Of a DNA stretch of 64,000 nucleotides, positions 9,957 to 19,744 are shown one piece after another. The first letter of the stretch is position 1. Every line of letters starts with the position of its first letter. A program made the translations under genes and the position numbers. Origin of the DNA: Streptomyces rubradiris (GTDB lineage Bacteria; Actinomycetota; Actinomycetes; Streptomycetales; Streptomycetaceae); assembly GCF_016860525.1 (NCBI RefSeq), contig NZ_BNEA01000007.1, positions 62,001-126,000 of the forward strand, given 5' to 3'. The notes under the pieces are model-generated. The model was given only the letters and a program-made list of their open reading frames with translations, was not told the DNA's origin and searched no databases.

Positions 9957-11026
9957 TCAGCCGAGGGTTTCGATTTTCATGTCGCCTGTGGTGACCGTGC
10001 GGATGTGATCGCTGGCGAGCAGGTCGTGCGGATTGCCCAGGTCTATGGAGCTGACCTCGTCGAGGCGGGCCAGGTGGGAAGGAGTGAGGTCGACCTGCAG
10101 GGCACCCAGGTTGTCCTCCAGCTGCGCGATGGTGCGGGCGCCGATGATGGGTGCCGTCACGCCCGGGGCGTTCAGGGTCCAGGCCAGTGCGACCTGGGCG
10201 GGTGTGCGGCCCAGCTCCGAGGCCACCTCCTTCACCACATCGGCGATGGCGAGGTTGCGGTCGGTGACCCATCCCAGGGCGACGTTGAGGCTCTTGCGGT
10301 TGCCGGCGGTTTCGCCGGCGACGGAGCCCGCCTGGTTCTGGTCCTCCCGGCTGTACTTGCCGGTGAGCACCCCGCCGCCCAATGGGGAGAAGGGGACCAC
10401 GCCGAGTCCCATCTCGCGTGCCATCGGGATGAGGTCACGCTCCGCGGTGCGCTCGATCAGGCTGTACTCGGTCTCCAGTGCGACAGTGGTGACCAGCCGC
10501 GCAGGTCGGCGATCGCCTGCATGCGCGACACCTGCCAGGCCGGGGCGCTGGAGATCGCCACGTACAGCACCTTGCCCTGCCTCACCAGGTCGTCCAGGCC
10601 TCGCAGGATCTCCTCCACCGGCGTCCTGAAGTCCCATACGTTGACGTAGAGCAGATCGATGTAGTCGGTGTCCAGCTGCCGCAGACTGGCTTCCACCGAC
10701 GCCAGCATGCTCTTGCGGTGGGTACCCCCGGAATTCGGGTCACCTGGCTGGCGCAGCGTCGAGTACTTCGTCGCCAGCACCACCTTGTCGCGGTTGGTGC
10801 GGGTGAATTCGCCGAGCAGTCGCTCGGAGCTGCCGTTGGTGTAGGTGCTGGCGGTGTCGAAGAAGTTGCCGCCGAGCTCGGTGTAGCGGTCGAAGAGCCT
10901 GCGCGCCTCGTCGCGCTCGGCGCCCCAGCCCCACTCGGTGCCGAAGGTCGCCGTGCCCAGCGCCAGCGGTGAGACCCGGAGTCCGGAACGGCCCAGCAGC
11001 CGATAGGTGTCGAGAGTGAGTGCCAT
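9957..11026 (-). pseudogene. Aldo/keto reductase with one-base deletion
   Basis: The first frame runs MALTLDTYRLLGRSGLRVSPLALG through ADLRGWSPL; the rest, from VALETEYSLIERTAERDLIPMAREMGLGVVPFSPLGGGVLTGKY to MKIETLG, is in the next frame. Adding one C between 10,484 and 10,485 (a G on the coding strand) restores RGWSPLVALETEYSL, so this is a single-base deletion. Asp/Tyr in FFDTASTY and Lys in LATKYS are visible; the usual catalytic His (YVHVWD) is Asn here (YVNVWD). It lies in a three-gene oxidoreductase block. Confidence 0.82.
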
Positions 11027-11820
11027 CGTGTTCTCCTGTGAGGTGCGGTTGGTGGCGTTCGAGAGGTGCGGATGGGTGGTCGACTCGCCCGGGTTTCAGC
11101 GCCGAGCCCGTAGCAGCCGGCCACGGTGATGTCCTGGCCGGTGATGTGGCCGGCGGCGTCCGAGGCGAGGAAGGCGACTGCTTCCGCGACCTCCTGGCTG
11201 GTTCCGAAGCGCTTGAAAGGGATCTTCGAGCGCATGGCGGCCCGGCCGCTCTCGGGCACCCCCAGCTTGTTGAGCAGCGGGGTGTCGGTGGCCCCGGGAC
11301 TCACGGCGTTGACGCGAATCCTGCGTGGGGCCAGTTCGAGCGCGAGGGAGGGCAGCATGGCCAGCAGCGCGCCGCGTGTCGCCGCCCTCACCGTGGCGCC
11401 AGGGATGCCGCGACGGGATCCGATGCCGACGGTCAGCACGATCGAGCCGCCGTCGTTCATGAGGGGAAGGGCCTTTTTGAGGGTGAAGTACCGGCCCTTG
11501 AAGTTGAGGTCGGCGTGCTCGTCGAACGATTCCTCCGTCACCTCGGCAACCGGTGCCGGACGGAAGATCCCGGCGTCGAGGAAGAGCAGGTCCAACGATC
11601 CGAACCGCGCCGACACCGCTGACATCAGGGCGTCGGTGTCGGAGAGCACGCGCCCGTCGGATCGGAGGACGAGCACGTCGTCGGGGAGCTCAGATCTTGC
11701 TCGTGCGAGGGAATCGGGATTCTGTCCGGTGACCGCGACCTGGTAGCCCCGGGCGTGCAGCAGCTCGGCCGTCGCTCTGCCGATCCCGGTCGTCCCCCCG
11801 GTGATGACCGCAGTAGGCAT
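10582..11820 (-). CDS. SDR family protein with lost stop codon and altered active site
   Basis: SDR homology covers 11,820 to about 11,092: TGGTTGIGRATAELL, DAGIF, IVLTVG, ELAPRRIRVNAVSPGATDTP and C-terminal GQDITVAGCYGLGA. Instead of stopping there, the frame continues about 170 codons through the aldo/keto reductase gene in a different frame, so the tail has no homology; a TGA sits just one base out of frame at the expected end. The YxxxK catalytic pair reads RAATR, losing both Tyr and Lys. GAAAGG precedes ATG 11820 by 6 bp. It is divergent from a TetR gene. Probably inactive. Confidence 0.7.
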   Translation of the reverse strand: MPTAVITGGTTGIGRATAELLHARGYQVAVTGQNPDSLARARSELPDDVLVLRSDGRVLSDTDALMSAVSARFGSLDLLFLDAGIFRPAPVAEVTEESFDEHADLNFKGRYFTLKKALPLMNDGGSIVLTVGIGSRRGIPGATVRAATRGALLAMLPSLALELAPRRIRVNAVSPGATDTPLLNKLGVPESGRAAMRSKIPFKRFGTSQEVAEAVAFLASDAAGHITGQDITVAGCYGLGAETRASRPPIRTSRTPPTAPHRRTRWHSLSTPIGCWAVPDSGSHRWRWARRPSAPSGAGAPSATRRAGSSTATPSSAATSSTPPAPTPTAAPSDCSANSPAPTATRWCWRRSTRRCASQVTRIPGVPTARACWRRWKPVCGSWTPTTSICSTSTYGTSGRRWRRSCEAWTTW

Positions 11821-11861
11821 GGCAAACCTTTCGTCGCTGAAGCGACGGGTGAGACCACCCG

Positions 11862-11915
11862 TAATCGGGGAACTCCCCGGTTATCTCACCGTACACTGAA
11901 CCGGGGACATCCCCG
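11862..11915. promoter_or_regulatory. Two candidate TetR operators
   Basis: Two related palindromes, CGGGGAACTCCCCG (within an extended near-palindrome, 11,862-11,883) and CGGGGACATCCCCG (11,902-11,915), lie between the divergent SDR and TetR genes. Tandem similar palindromes fit operators for that TetR protein. Confidence 0.55.
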
Positions 11916-11958
11916 AATCGTTCCCGAGCCCCATCCGACACTCACGATCGCCAAGGTC

Positions 11959-12522
11959 ATGACACCTCCACGCAGCACCCTGCGCGCCGACGCGCAGCGC
12001 AACCGTGAGCAGCTGATCGCCACGGCCGCCGAAGCCTTCGCCTCCGGACACCCGATCTCGCTGGACGCGATCGCCAAACGCGCGGGAGTGGGGAACGCCA
12101 CCCTGTACCGGCACTTCCCCACCCGAGAGGATCTGGTCGAAGAGGTCTACCGGGACCAGATCCGCCCCTTGCGCGAAGACGCGCGCACCCTGCTGGCCAC
12201 CAAGCCGCCCGCACAGGCCCTCCACGCCTGGATGCTCCGATTCGCCGACTGGGCCGGCGAACGACGCGGCATCTGCGAGGCCCTGGTCGCCATGAGCGCT
12301 TCCGGCCGCTTCGGCACCGGACCGGTCTGCGACGAGGTCCAGCAAGTTCTGGCGATGGTGCTCGAGGCCGGCGCCACAGCAGGAGAACTGCGCAGCGACA
12401 TCGACCCGGTCGAGGTGGGCGGCATCCTCGCCGGTGTGCTCTCCGTGGCCGGCACACCCGAGCAGCGCCCCCAGCTGAACCGCATGCTGGACGTCGTCGT
12501 CGACGGACTCAGGACCCGCTAA
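11959..12522 (+). CDS. TetR family transcriptional regulator
   Basis: 187 residues. DNA-binding domain ISLDAIAKRAGVGNATLYRHFPTREDLVEEVYRD (about residues 32-66); the C-terminal part resembles the TetR_C SbtR-like domain (WMLRFADWAGERRGICEALVAM). ATG 11959 follows a weak AAGG. It is divergent from the damaged SDR/AKR/SDR block, whose expression it likely controlled. Confidence 0.88.
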   Translation: MTPPRSTLRADAQRNREQLIATAAEAFASGHPISLDAIAKRAGVGNATLYRHFPTREDLVEEVYRDQIRPLREDARTLLATKPPAQALHAWMLRFADWAGERRGICEALVAMSASGRFGTGPVCDEVQQVLAMVLEAGATAGELRSDIDPVEVGGILAGVLSVAGTPEQRPQLNRMLDVVVDGLRTR

Positions 12523-12556
12523 GCGACACTCCAGCGGTTCGGCAAGGCGTCGGCCC

Positions 12557-12923
12557 ATGCCGGACGGCATGGCTGCTGCCGCGGCGGTCGTGGTACCCCA
12601 GACCTTGCGGACGTTCGCCAAGGAACAGCGGTGGACAGTGATGGCCAGAGCCGCCAACCTGCGGACCCTGCGGTTCCTCGCCGCCTGGCTCGGCGTCGAC
12701 GCTCCCCTCCATGAGGCCGACGTCCGTGAGGTCGCCCGGTTCGGGTCCAGCTGGGGCCGCCGACGCGTCGTCCCCTTCCTCAGCGAGCGCGGACTCCTGA
12801 TCCCGCTGGAGCGAACCGACCCCGAACAAGCCGCCGTCGAGCGGCTCCTCGACACGATCCCCGATCACCTGCACGACGAGGTGAAGGTCTGGGTCCGCGT
12901 CATGCGAGGAGAAGGCCGCCGCC
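12557..12923 (+). pseudogene. Integrase-like gene, 5' part
   Basis: N-terminal part (TLRTFAKEQRWTVMARAANLRTLRFLAAWLGVDAPLHEADVREVARF ... VKVWVRVMRGEGRR) of a tyrosine-recombinase-like protein whose continuation is at 16,540. The reading frame is cut exactly at the left end of the IS21-type element. Removing the element and one copy of the CCGCCGCC duplication rejoins GEGRR to PSPAMDWATIRRY in frame. Confidence 0.75.
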
Positions 12924-13259
12924 TGTTTTCGACGGTGTGTTTTGGCCCCACCGGAACGGTTTCGTCTGGCCCCACTTTTGGGCCGTGTGGGTGACGAGTC
13001 GGAACGGTGCCGCAGAGGAACGGTTTGGGGTGGCCCCACCCCTCGATCGGGTGACGTTTCGTCGGCGTCCTGGGACGGAGGCTGCCAGGTGCGGACGGTG
13101 GTCCGCGGCGGCCGGTAGCGTGTGGTCCACGGAGCCCGCCCGGCTGCTTCCCCTGACAGGAATGCGGACGGGCGGGCGCCTTGTTGAGGCACTACCGGCG
13201 CGGTAGTTCACGTGCAGACGACGCGCTGGCCAGGTGAAGGAGGCCGTGGGGCCGACGTC

Positions 13260-13727
13260 TCAACTGTTCCGTGTGAGGGTGTTGAGGTCGCAACTGTCGG
13301 GATCGCCGACGTATTCGTAGAGGTGCGGATTCTCTCGACCGCCGCCGACGTAGAGACCGCTTCCGTAGTGACCACCGTTGACATCGCTGTCCCAGTAGCC
13401 GCTGATCTTGTGGAAGCTGAAGGAGACGGGCCAGTCGGCGTCGTGGTCGGGAGTCAGCTTCCAGGTTCCGCTCCCGGTTCTGTTCCGGGGGTCGCCGGAG
13501 GCTCCTTCAAGATCTGCGGGCCACCCGACCGTCGTGAAAGTACCGTCGCTGCGGAGAGTCAACCGTGCGGCAGAGTCTTCGTAGGTGCCGACCAGGTCCT
13601 GCGTGGTCAGTCCCTCGGGCCTCTGGTCCGCTCCTGGGCATGAGGAGTATCGGCTGGAGCATCCGGTCGTACCCACCGATGCTGCCAGGACCAGCGTGCA
13701 TGCGAGGCCGAACAGCCTGCGGTTCAT
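13260..13727 (-). CDS. Small lipoprotein carried inside the IS21 element
   Basis: 155 residues starting MNRRLFGLACTLVLAASVGTTGCSSRY: a lipoprotein signal peptide with Cys after TTG. The mature part contains TTQDLVGTYEDSAARLTLRSDGTFTTVGWP and SGTWKLTPDHD, a pattern seen in small extracytoplasmic Streptomyces lipoproteins of unknown role. ATG 13727 is preferred over the in-frame ATG 13739 because it starts the signal peptide. It is an unusual passenger for an IS21 element. Confidence 0.7.
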   Translation of the reverse strand: MNRRLFGLACTLVLAASVGTTGCSSRYSSCPGADQRPEGLTTQDLVGTYEDSAARLTLRSDGTFTTVGWPADLEGASGDPRNRTGSGTWKLTPDHDADWPVSFSFHKISGYWDSDVNGGHYGSGLYVGGGRENPHLYEYVGDPDSCDLNTLTRNS

Positions 13728-13872
13728 ATGGACCCCCACCCATGAGACTGAACACGTTCAGTGTCTCAGTCAGGTGTGCGGGGACTTGGGCAGGGTGTCG
13801 CTCGTTGTGGGTGTGGATGGGTGGTGAGAGCGAGGAGCATGCATCGCTCTCACCACGGGACCACTCTCGTGG

Positions 13873-14700
13873 TCAGGCGGCAGCCGCCTTGCGCTTGGCG
13901 GTGGTGCTGGCGAGGCGGAAGGACTGGGTGCCGGTCTCGATGATGTGGGCCTCGAAGGTGAGCCGGTCGACGATGGCCTGGCAGAGCCGCTTGTCGGTGA
14001 AGGTCTGGTCCCACTCGGTGAACGGCCTGTTCGAGGCGATCGCGTGCCGTTCCTCGCGTTCGGTGAAGATCTGGAACAGCAGCTCGGCGCCGTGCCGGTC
14101 GAGCTTGACGTAGCCGAGTTCGTCCAGGCAGAGCAGGTCCACCCTGCCGTACTTCTTGATCGTGCGGCCCAGCTGCTTGTCGCTGGCCGCCTCGGCCAGC
14201 TCGTTCACCAGGTTCGCCGCGGTGGTGTAGCGGACCCGCCCGCCGGCCTCCGCGATCGCGGTGCCCAGCCCGATCAGCAGGTGGGACTTTCCGGTGCCGG
14301 AGTCTCCGATCAGGCAGAGCGGGTTGCCGGCCTGGACCCAGCCGGGCTGGGCGAGGGTGCTGATGACCTCGGGCGGAACGTTGGGGTTCTTGGAGAAGTC
14401 GAAGTCCTCGATGCGCTTGTTCCGAGGGAAGCCCGCCTCCTTGACCCGCCGGAACTTGCGCCTCTCGTCCCGGTCCTCGCACTCGCTCTCCAGCAGCTCG
14501 GCCAGGAAGTCCGCGTAGGACGCGTGCTCGCGCAGGGCCTGGGCGGCGAACTCCTCCCAGCGGCCGCGGATCGTGGACAGGCCCAGGTTCCGGCAGGCCG
14601 CGTCGATCGTGGCCGACGGGTCGGCCCCGCGCTGAGCGGGCAGGCCGAAGGAGCCCCACCGCCCCGTGGTCGCCGGGGCGGGGGACGTGCTCTGCGTCAT
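13873..14700 (-). CDS. istB: IS21-family helper ATPase IstB
   Basis: 275-residue AAA+ ATPase that assists the IstA transposase in target selection. Walker A is GDSGTGKSH, Walker B is LLCLDELGY, and sensor residues lie in AIASNRPFTEW. It overlaps the 3' end of istA by 4 bp (ATGA), the standard coupled arrangement. It appears intact. Confidence 0.93.
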   Translation of the reverse strand: MTQSTSPAPATTGRWGSFGLPAQRGADPSATIDAACRNLGLSTIRGRWEEFAAQALREHASYADFLAELLESECEDRDERRKFRRVKEAGFPRNKRIEDFDFSKNPNVPPEVISTLAQPGWVQAGNPLCLIGDSGTGKSHLLIGLGTAIAEAGGRVRYTTAANLVNELAEAASDKQLGRTIKKYGRVDLLCLDELGYVKLDRHGAELLFQIFTEREERHAIASNRPFTEWDQTFTDKRLCQAIVDRLTFEAHIIETGTQSFRLASTTAKRKAAAA

Positions 14701-16374
14701 GCTGAGCCTTTCGGTTGGATAGAGAGCAACTGGCCGTAGGCGGCCAGGGAGGGTTCCGGCCGGGTGTCCGGCGGCAGTTCAGGACGACGTGCGGGCAGGG
14801 AGATCACCCGCGCGGAGACGATGTCCTGGTCTTCGGGCCCGTCCGCGGCGGCGGTCGCGGGCGGGGCGATCACGACGGGCGGGGGTCCGCCGGCGGCGGC
14901 GACGGCCTTGCGGGCCTCGATCGCGACGAGGTCCGGGGAGACCGACCCGGCCTGGAGGACCGCGTTCATGCCCGCGATCACGGCTTCGCCGGGCAGCCGG
15001 CGGTGCAGAAGGAGAACGTCGATCAGGGCCCGGGTGCCTTCTGCCCGGCCTCTGGCCTCGCGGGCCGCCGCCCAGAACGCGTCGTGAACCGGGGTGAACA
15101 GCCCGCTTTCGCGGGCCGCTGCCAGGCCGGTGGAGTTCTCCAGGGCGCCAGGCTTGTGCCGCAGGATCTCCAGGTAGTGGTCGAGGAGATCGCGGAAGCC
15201 GTAGCGGCCGGCCAGCCGCGGGTGGCGGACGACGATCTCGTGCCGGTCGAAGACCCAGACCTCGTCCGCCCGCAGCGAGACGCGGACGTTCTGGCCGATG
15301 AACCGGGCCGGCACCGAATACTTGTTCTGGCGGACCGTGATCCGCGAGGTCTTGTCGACCTTCGGCGTGAGCGTCAGCCCGACATCGAACTCCTCGAACG
15401 GCAACGGCGCCAGCAGCGGGGCCTCGTAGTCGAAATCGAAGCCGACCGACGTGGGCCGGTTGTCGATGTGCCGGGCGTCCTCGGCCACCTCGATCTGCTC
15501 GATCCGCGCGTTCAGATCGGCCAGCGTATCGACGTCGGGAACCGGGACCAGGTGCGTGCGGCGGAACCGGCCGCCCTCGTGCTCGACCCCACCCTTCTCA
15601 TGGGCGCCCTCGATGCCGGGACGGCAGTAGAACAGCGTCGAATCCGTAGTGCGAGCGGAAGGCCACCCACCTCTGCGACTCCACCCGCGAGCGGCCGAAG
15701 CAGACCTGGGAGACCGCCGGCTTGAGGTTGTCGTAACGGATGTGCCGGGTCGGGACGCCCCCGAGGATCCGGAAGGCGTCCACGTGGCCTTGCATGAACG
15801 CTTCCTGGCCCGACGTGGAGAACACCCGGTGGACGGCCTTGCCCGAATACGACAGCCTCAGCGTGAACAGCTGGCACTGCATCGGCTTGCCGTCCACCCG
15901 GACCCAGACCTCGGCGAAGTCGACCTCAGCCTCCTCACCGGGCCGGTGGAACTGCGGAACCATGCCCTCGTGCATCATCCGGGCCCGGTCCGCCTCCTCC
16001 TTGATCTGAGGCCGGCGGACCCGCAGGTAGTCGTTGAGGGTGGTGTAGGCGACGGCGGTGAAGCCGTACTCGTCGCGCAGCCGGTCCAGGATCCGCTTGT
16101 TGGTGTGCCGCTGCTTCGGCGGCGCGGTCAGATCCGACCGCAGCATCTCGTCGATCCAGCCCTTGGCCGGATCCAGCGCCGACCGGCGCATCACAGGCTC
16201 CTTGCGCTGGGGCGGCAACGCGCTGTCCAGGGCCTGGCGGACCACCCGACGGTGGACCGCGTAACGGCGGGCCAGCTCGCGGACGGAGGCGTTCTCCAGC
16301 CTCCGGTCGCGACGGATCCGCTCGAACAACTCAACACGCTGCAAAACCCGGCCTCCTGACACGGCCGTAATCAA
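14697..16374 (-). pseudogene. istA: IS21-family transposase IstA, frameshifted
   Basis: The first frame has the N-terminal helix-turn-helix (ASVRELARRYAVHRRVVRQAL) and the first two catalytic acids (EVDFAEVW, RHIRYDNLK). Near 15,632 the frame changes; the second frame continues FYCRPGIEGAHEKGGVEHEGGRF (catalytic Glu) and the C-terminal Mu-type beta domain to SIQPKGSA. One extra base in GACGCTGTTCTAC explains the shift. Without correction the product lacks the third acidic residue. Confidence 0.85.
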
Positions 16375-16539
16375 GTACTCACACAGCGTGATCCCGGTCG
16401 CGAATCCGGGTCAATACCGCACTACTCCAAACGAGTGCATCCCCGCCGTACCGGCCGTCAGGTGGGGCCACTTCAAACCGTTCCTCGGTGGGGCCACACG
16501 AAGCCGTTCACCCGGGGCCAAAGAAGACCGCCCTAGACA

Positions 16540-17333
16540 CCGCCGCCCCTCCCCGGCGATGGACTGGGCCACCATCCGCCGCTATTCCCACTACCGCGTT
16601 CCCGTCCTGCGGAAGTGCGGCAAGCGGATCGACAGCCTCCGCGAGATCACACCAAAAGATGTCGAAGACGTCGTCACCGCGCACACCGGCAATCCCGCTC
16701 ATGGCGTCCACGGCGCCTTGCGATCGCTGTTCCGGGCCTTGAAGCGAGAGCGGGTCATCTTCCGGGGCCCGGCCCGCAACGTCTCCGTCACCTACGCGAA
16801 TCGCGCACCGCGACGGATTCCGTCCGACCGCCTCGCCGGCCTGCTGGATAGGGCGCCGACCGCGATGGCCAAGGCCGTCGTCGCTCTGGTCGCGATCCAC
16901 GCGCTGGGGTCGACGGAGATCCGACGCCTGCATCTGATGGATCTCAACCGGTCGGCCGGTCGACTCATCGCTCGACGTCGTGGAGACAAGCACAACGTTT
17001 ACCTGGACGAGCTAACCCTGGAGCTTCTCACCGACTGGCTCCGCGAACGCTACGAGCGCTGGCCCCACAGCACCAACCCACATCTGTTCGTCACGCAAGT
17101 CACCGCCCTCGACCCAGAGGGACCACCGGTCGCCAAATGCGACGTCCAACCGATCTTCACTCAACTTGGATCCCAGCGCCAGAAGTTGAGGATCGACCGG
17201 ATCCTCGCCGAAGCACACGAGACTGCCGACCCCGTCCACCTGATGCGTCTTCGGGATCGCACCCGACACCGCGATGAAGTACGTCAAGGCCGCCCACCCG
17301 CACCGCTTCATCAAGAACCCCACCCAGGCGTGA
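16540..17333 (+). pseudogene. Integrase-like gene, 3' part
   Basis: Continuation of the gene at 12,557. It resumes PSPAMDWATIRRYSHYRVPVLRKCGKRIDSLREITPKDVE (core-binding), then a catalytic-domain-like region with VALVAIHALGSTEIRRLHLMDL in the place of the first catalytic Arg box. Near 17,245 the frame shifts; the natural end, VFGIAPDTAMKYVKAAHPHRFIKNPTQA followed by TGA, lies in another frame. So the gene is broken both by the IS21 insertion and by a small indel. Confidence 0.7.
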
Positions 17334-17516
17334 CGAGCTGGCTGGTTCGCGGCCCCGCTTGTCACTCAGCGACGAGCCCGCCGACGTGGGCGTGTCCATT
17401 GCGACTGTGCACGCCTCGATCTTGGCCTTGCGTCACTGCCGGGCCCGCTCATCCTGCTCGGGACCACGAAAATTCCCTTGCGGCCAAGGGCGGTGATCGC
17501 CCTACGGTTGCTCCCC

Positions 17517-18365
17517 GTGACCATTGAGATGCCCTACCAGCCACTTCCGATCGACCAGTCGGACGTGCGCTACGTCCACGGACCCGATTCCGCTCTACAG
17601 CCGGGCGTGCCCGCTGGCGAGACGGTCGAGTTCGACTGGAGGGACAGCGAGGTCTACCCGGGAACCTTCCGGAAGTTCTGGGTACACGTGCCAGCACAGT
17701 ACGACCCAGCGGAACCGGCATCCTTGATGGTGTTCCAGGATGGATGGTGGTACTTGGACCCCGCAGGGGAGGTACGCGGCGCGATCGTCCTGGACAACCT
17801 CATTCACCGCGGCGACATCCCCGTCACCATCGGCGTGTTCGTCGATCCTGGCGTCTTCCCCAACGCGGAGAACCCAAAGAACCGCAACAACGAGTACGAC
17901 GCCTTCGATGACCAGTACGTCACCTTCCTCCTCACCGAGATCATCCCGCAGGTTACAGAGCGCTATACCATTGCCCGGTCGCCCGAAAGGTGGGGCATCT
18001 GCGGCGGGAGCAGCGGCGGCAACTGCGCCTTTACCGCCGCGTGGCTGCGTCCGGACAAGTTCCGCCGCGTCATCGGATACCTGTCCAGCTTCGCGCAGAT
18101 GCCGGAAGGCAATCCCTATCCAGACCTCATCTCCCGCGTCCCCCGCAAGCCTCTGCGCATCTTCATGCAAGGCGGCCACCGCGATCTGCACTGGAATGAG
18201 CCACGGCGGAACTGGCTCGCCGAAAACCTGCATGTGGCAGCCGCTCTCGCTGAAGCGGGCTACGACTTCCGCCTTGTCCTAGGAGACGGCGGACACAGCC
18301 CCAACCACGGCGGCGTCCTGCTTCCGGACGCTCTGCGCTGGCTGTGGCGGCCCAACGCAGGTTGA
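17517..18365 (+). CDS. Alpha/beta-hydrolase, esterase D / Fes-like
   Basis: About 282 residues. It begins with an N-terminal segment similar to enterochelin-esterase-like hydrolases (GETVEFDWRDSEVYPGTFRKFWVHVPAQYDP). The nucleophile elbow is GGSSGGNCAF (Ser about residue 168), and a likely acid and His lie in HRDLHWNE and GDGGHSPNHGG. GTG 17517 is taken as the start, but ATG 17529 is possible; neither has a good ribosome binding site. The substrate is unknown. It sits downstream of the broken integrase gene. Confidence 0.78.
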   Translation: MTIEMPYQPLPIDQSDVRYVHGPDSALQPGVPAGETVEFDWRDSEVYPGTFRKFWVHVPAQYDPAEPASLMVFQDGWWYLDPAGEVRGAIVLDNLIHRGDIPVTIGVFVDPGVFPNAENPKNRNNEYDAFDDQYVTFLLTEIIPQVTERYTIARSPERWGICGGSSGGNCAFTAAWLRPDKFRRVIGYLSSFAQMPEGNPYPDLISRVPRKPLRIFMQGGHRDLHWNEPRRNWLAENLHVAAALAEAGYDFRLVLGDGGHSPNHGGVLLPDALRWLWRPNAG

Positions 18366-18613
18366 TCGATACCTGCAACATGCAATCCGGCGCCGACTGC
18401 GGTGAGGTGGGCTGCACCCTGGTCGCATAATCGCATAGGGCCTGAGATTGGAGAAGGCTCACTGACAGCTGAGAGCAGCTCACACTGCCAGTTGAAGGCC
18501 CGGAACCCGCGGGCAACTCTGCCTAGAGGAGCCCAGCCACCCTCCGGTTCCCTGGATTTCCCCTCCAGGAATCCGCGAACCCGTCGGCTTGCCGTCGTGC
18601 CGACTTCGATCAC

Positions 18614-18835
18614 ATGGTCCGGCTCGGTTGGGTCCGCTCCCCGCAGTCGATCGGAATCCGCTTCGGCACCAGCCGGGCCGGGACCGCCGACGTCCCGCTC
18701 TACACCACGGCGTCCGTCGACGCGGTCGTCCCGGCCCACCCGGAAGGCGACTGGGAGCAACTGCGCGCGGTGGAGGAGGGCCGCCGTTCTCCGCTTGCGG
18801 CGCTGCGCCCGGAGCGTGCACCCCTACCGGCGTAA
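18614..18835 (+). pseudogene. C-terminal fragment of a small DNA-binding-like protein (copy 1)
   Basis: MVRLGWVRSPQSIGIRFGTSRAGTADVPLYTTASVDAVVPAHPEGDWEQLRAVEEGRRSPLAALRPE is clearly paralogous to 29,771-29,986. In the longer copy this segment follows a helix-turn-helix-like stretch. Here the N-terminal part is absent; only FDH immediately before the Met is shared. Confidence 0.45.
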
Positions 18836-18915
18836 GCCTTCGGTGCCCTTCCCCGCCCGCGCCCCACACCGTCCGGAGGACGGCCCGGGCGCGGGCGTTC
18901 TTCTTGACGTGTCGC

Positions 18916-19380
18916 TCACGCGTGCCCGGCAGTCGGCTCCCACAAGGGCAAGGCGTGCCCGGTCCCGCCGCAGTGGAAGCACCGGCCGCCTCCCGGCGTG
19001 CTGCGGGCACCGATGGTGCCGGCCGCGTGGCGGAAGAGCCGGGTAAGGCCGGCGGTGTGCGCCTCGTGGATCGGGAGCTCCTGCCGTCTGCCGGGCGTGA
19101 CCTCCAGCGCGACGCCGGGGCCGGTGAAGTGGGCGTGCCTGCCCCCGGTGATCGCACGGAGCGTCTCGTTCAGTTCGTGCATCGTCTCCGCGCCGGACAG
19201 TTGCACGCGTGCCGCGAGGACGGTGTCGGTGGCCGCGGCGAAGGACAGCAGTGCGACCGGGCAGGCGAGCGGCCCGACGCGGCCCACGGGGGCGGGGTGG
19301 GTGTGCTGGAGTTGGGACAGGGTGTGCCACAGGTCGCCCGGCAGGTCCTGGGGTGCGGTTTCTTCTCGGCTGCGTCTCAT
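18916..19380 (-). CDS. Hypothetical protein with C-terminal zinc-ribbon-like motif
   Basis: 154 residues from ATG 19380. No family recognised. The C-terminus GGGRCFHCGGTGHALPLWEP carries a CxxCxGxGH motif that could bind zinc. The middle part (PLACPVALLSFAAATDTVLAARVQLSG, ALEVTPGRRQELPIHEAHTAGLTRLFRHAAG) reads like a normal globular protein. It lies downstream of the P450/short-peptide pair, beyond their terminator hairpin, on the same strand. Confidence 0.5.
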   Translation of the reverse strand: MRRSREETAPQDLPGDLWHTLSQLQHTHPAPVGRVGPLACPVALLSFAAATDTVLAARVQLSGAETMHELNETLRAITGGRHAHFTGPGVALEVTPGRRQELPIHEAHTAGLTRLFRHAAGTIGARSTPGGGRCFHCGGTGHALPLWEPTAGHA

Positions 19381-19744
19381 ACGGCCCTGTGTAGGGCCTT
19401 GGGTGGGCTGTCGACGTCGGATGGGCCCATCCGTCCCGTCCAGTGGTGCGGTGACTTCGGGACCGGTCCCGCTGTGCGGCCTGGCGGCTGCCGGCCGCAC
19501 AGCGGGCTGGTGCGGTCAGGCCCGCCGACAGAACCAACGGCGGCCACGGCCCGGCTCCTGGTGGTTCTCCGGCTCCGGCGGTGCGGCGGCCTGGAGACGG
19601 GCGGCTTCGGCGACGGCTTCCTCACGGGCGACGTCATCGGCGTGGCAGGTGCCGCACACCGACAGCTTCCCGGCGTCGGCGGCCAAGCGTGCGGGATCGC
19701 GAGCCGGGGGGAGGCAGACCGCGGCGCTCCCGCACGCCTTGCGT
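19381..19744. other. Intergenic, no supported gene
   Basis: No open frame with domain or start signals was accepted. Pro/Arg-rich minus-strand frames here look spurious. Confidence 0.4.

Larger units (their letters stand above)
12924..16539. mobile_element. IS21-family element with 8-bp target duplication
   Basis: The element begins TGT and ends ACA. The end regions carry several inverted copies of GGCCCC and GGAACGG-type repeats (12,930-13,035 and 16,455-16,525), as IS21 elements do. It is bordered by direct repeats CCGCCGCC at 12,916-12,923 and 16,540-16,547. It contains istA and istB on the minus strand plus a lipoprotein gene. At 3.6 kb it is longer than the usual 2-2.5 kb. The frameshift in istA suggests it cannot move alone. 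Confidence 0.85.
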
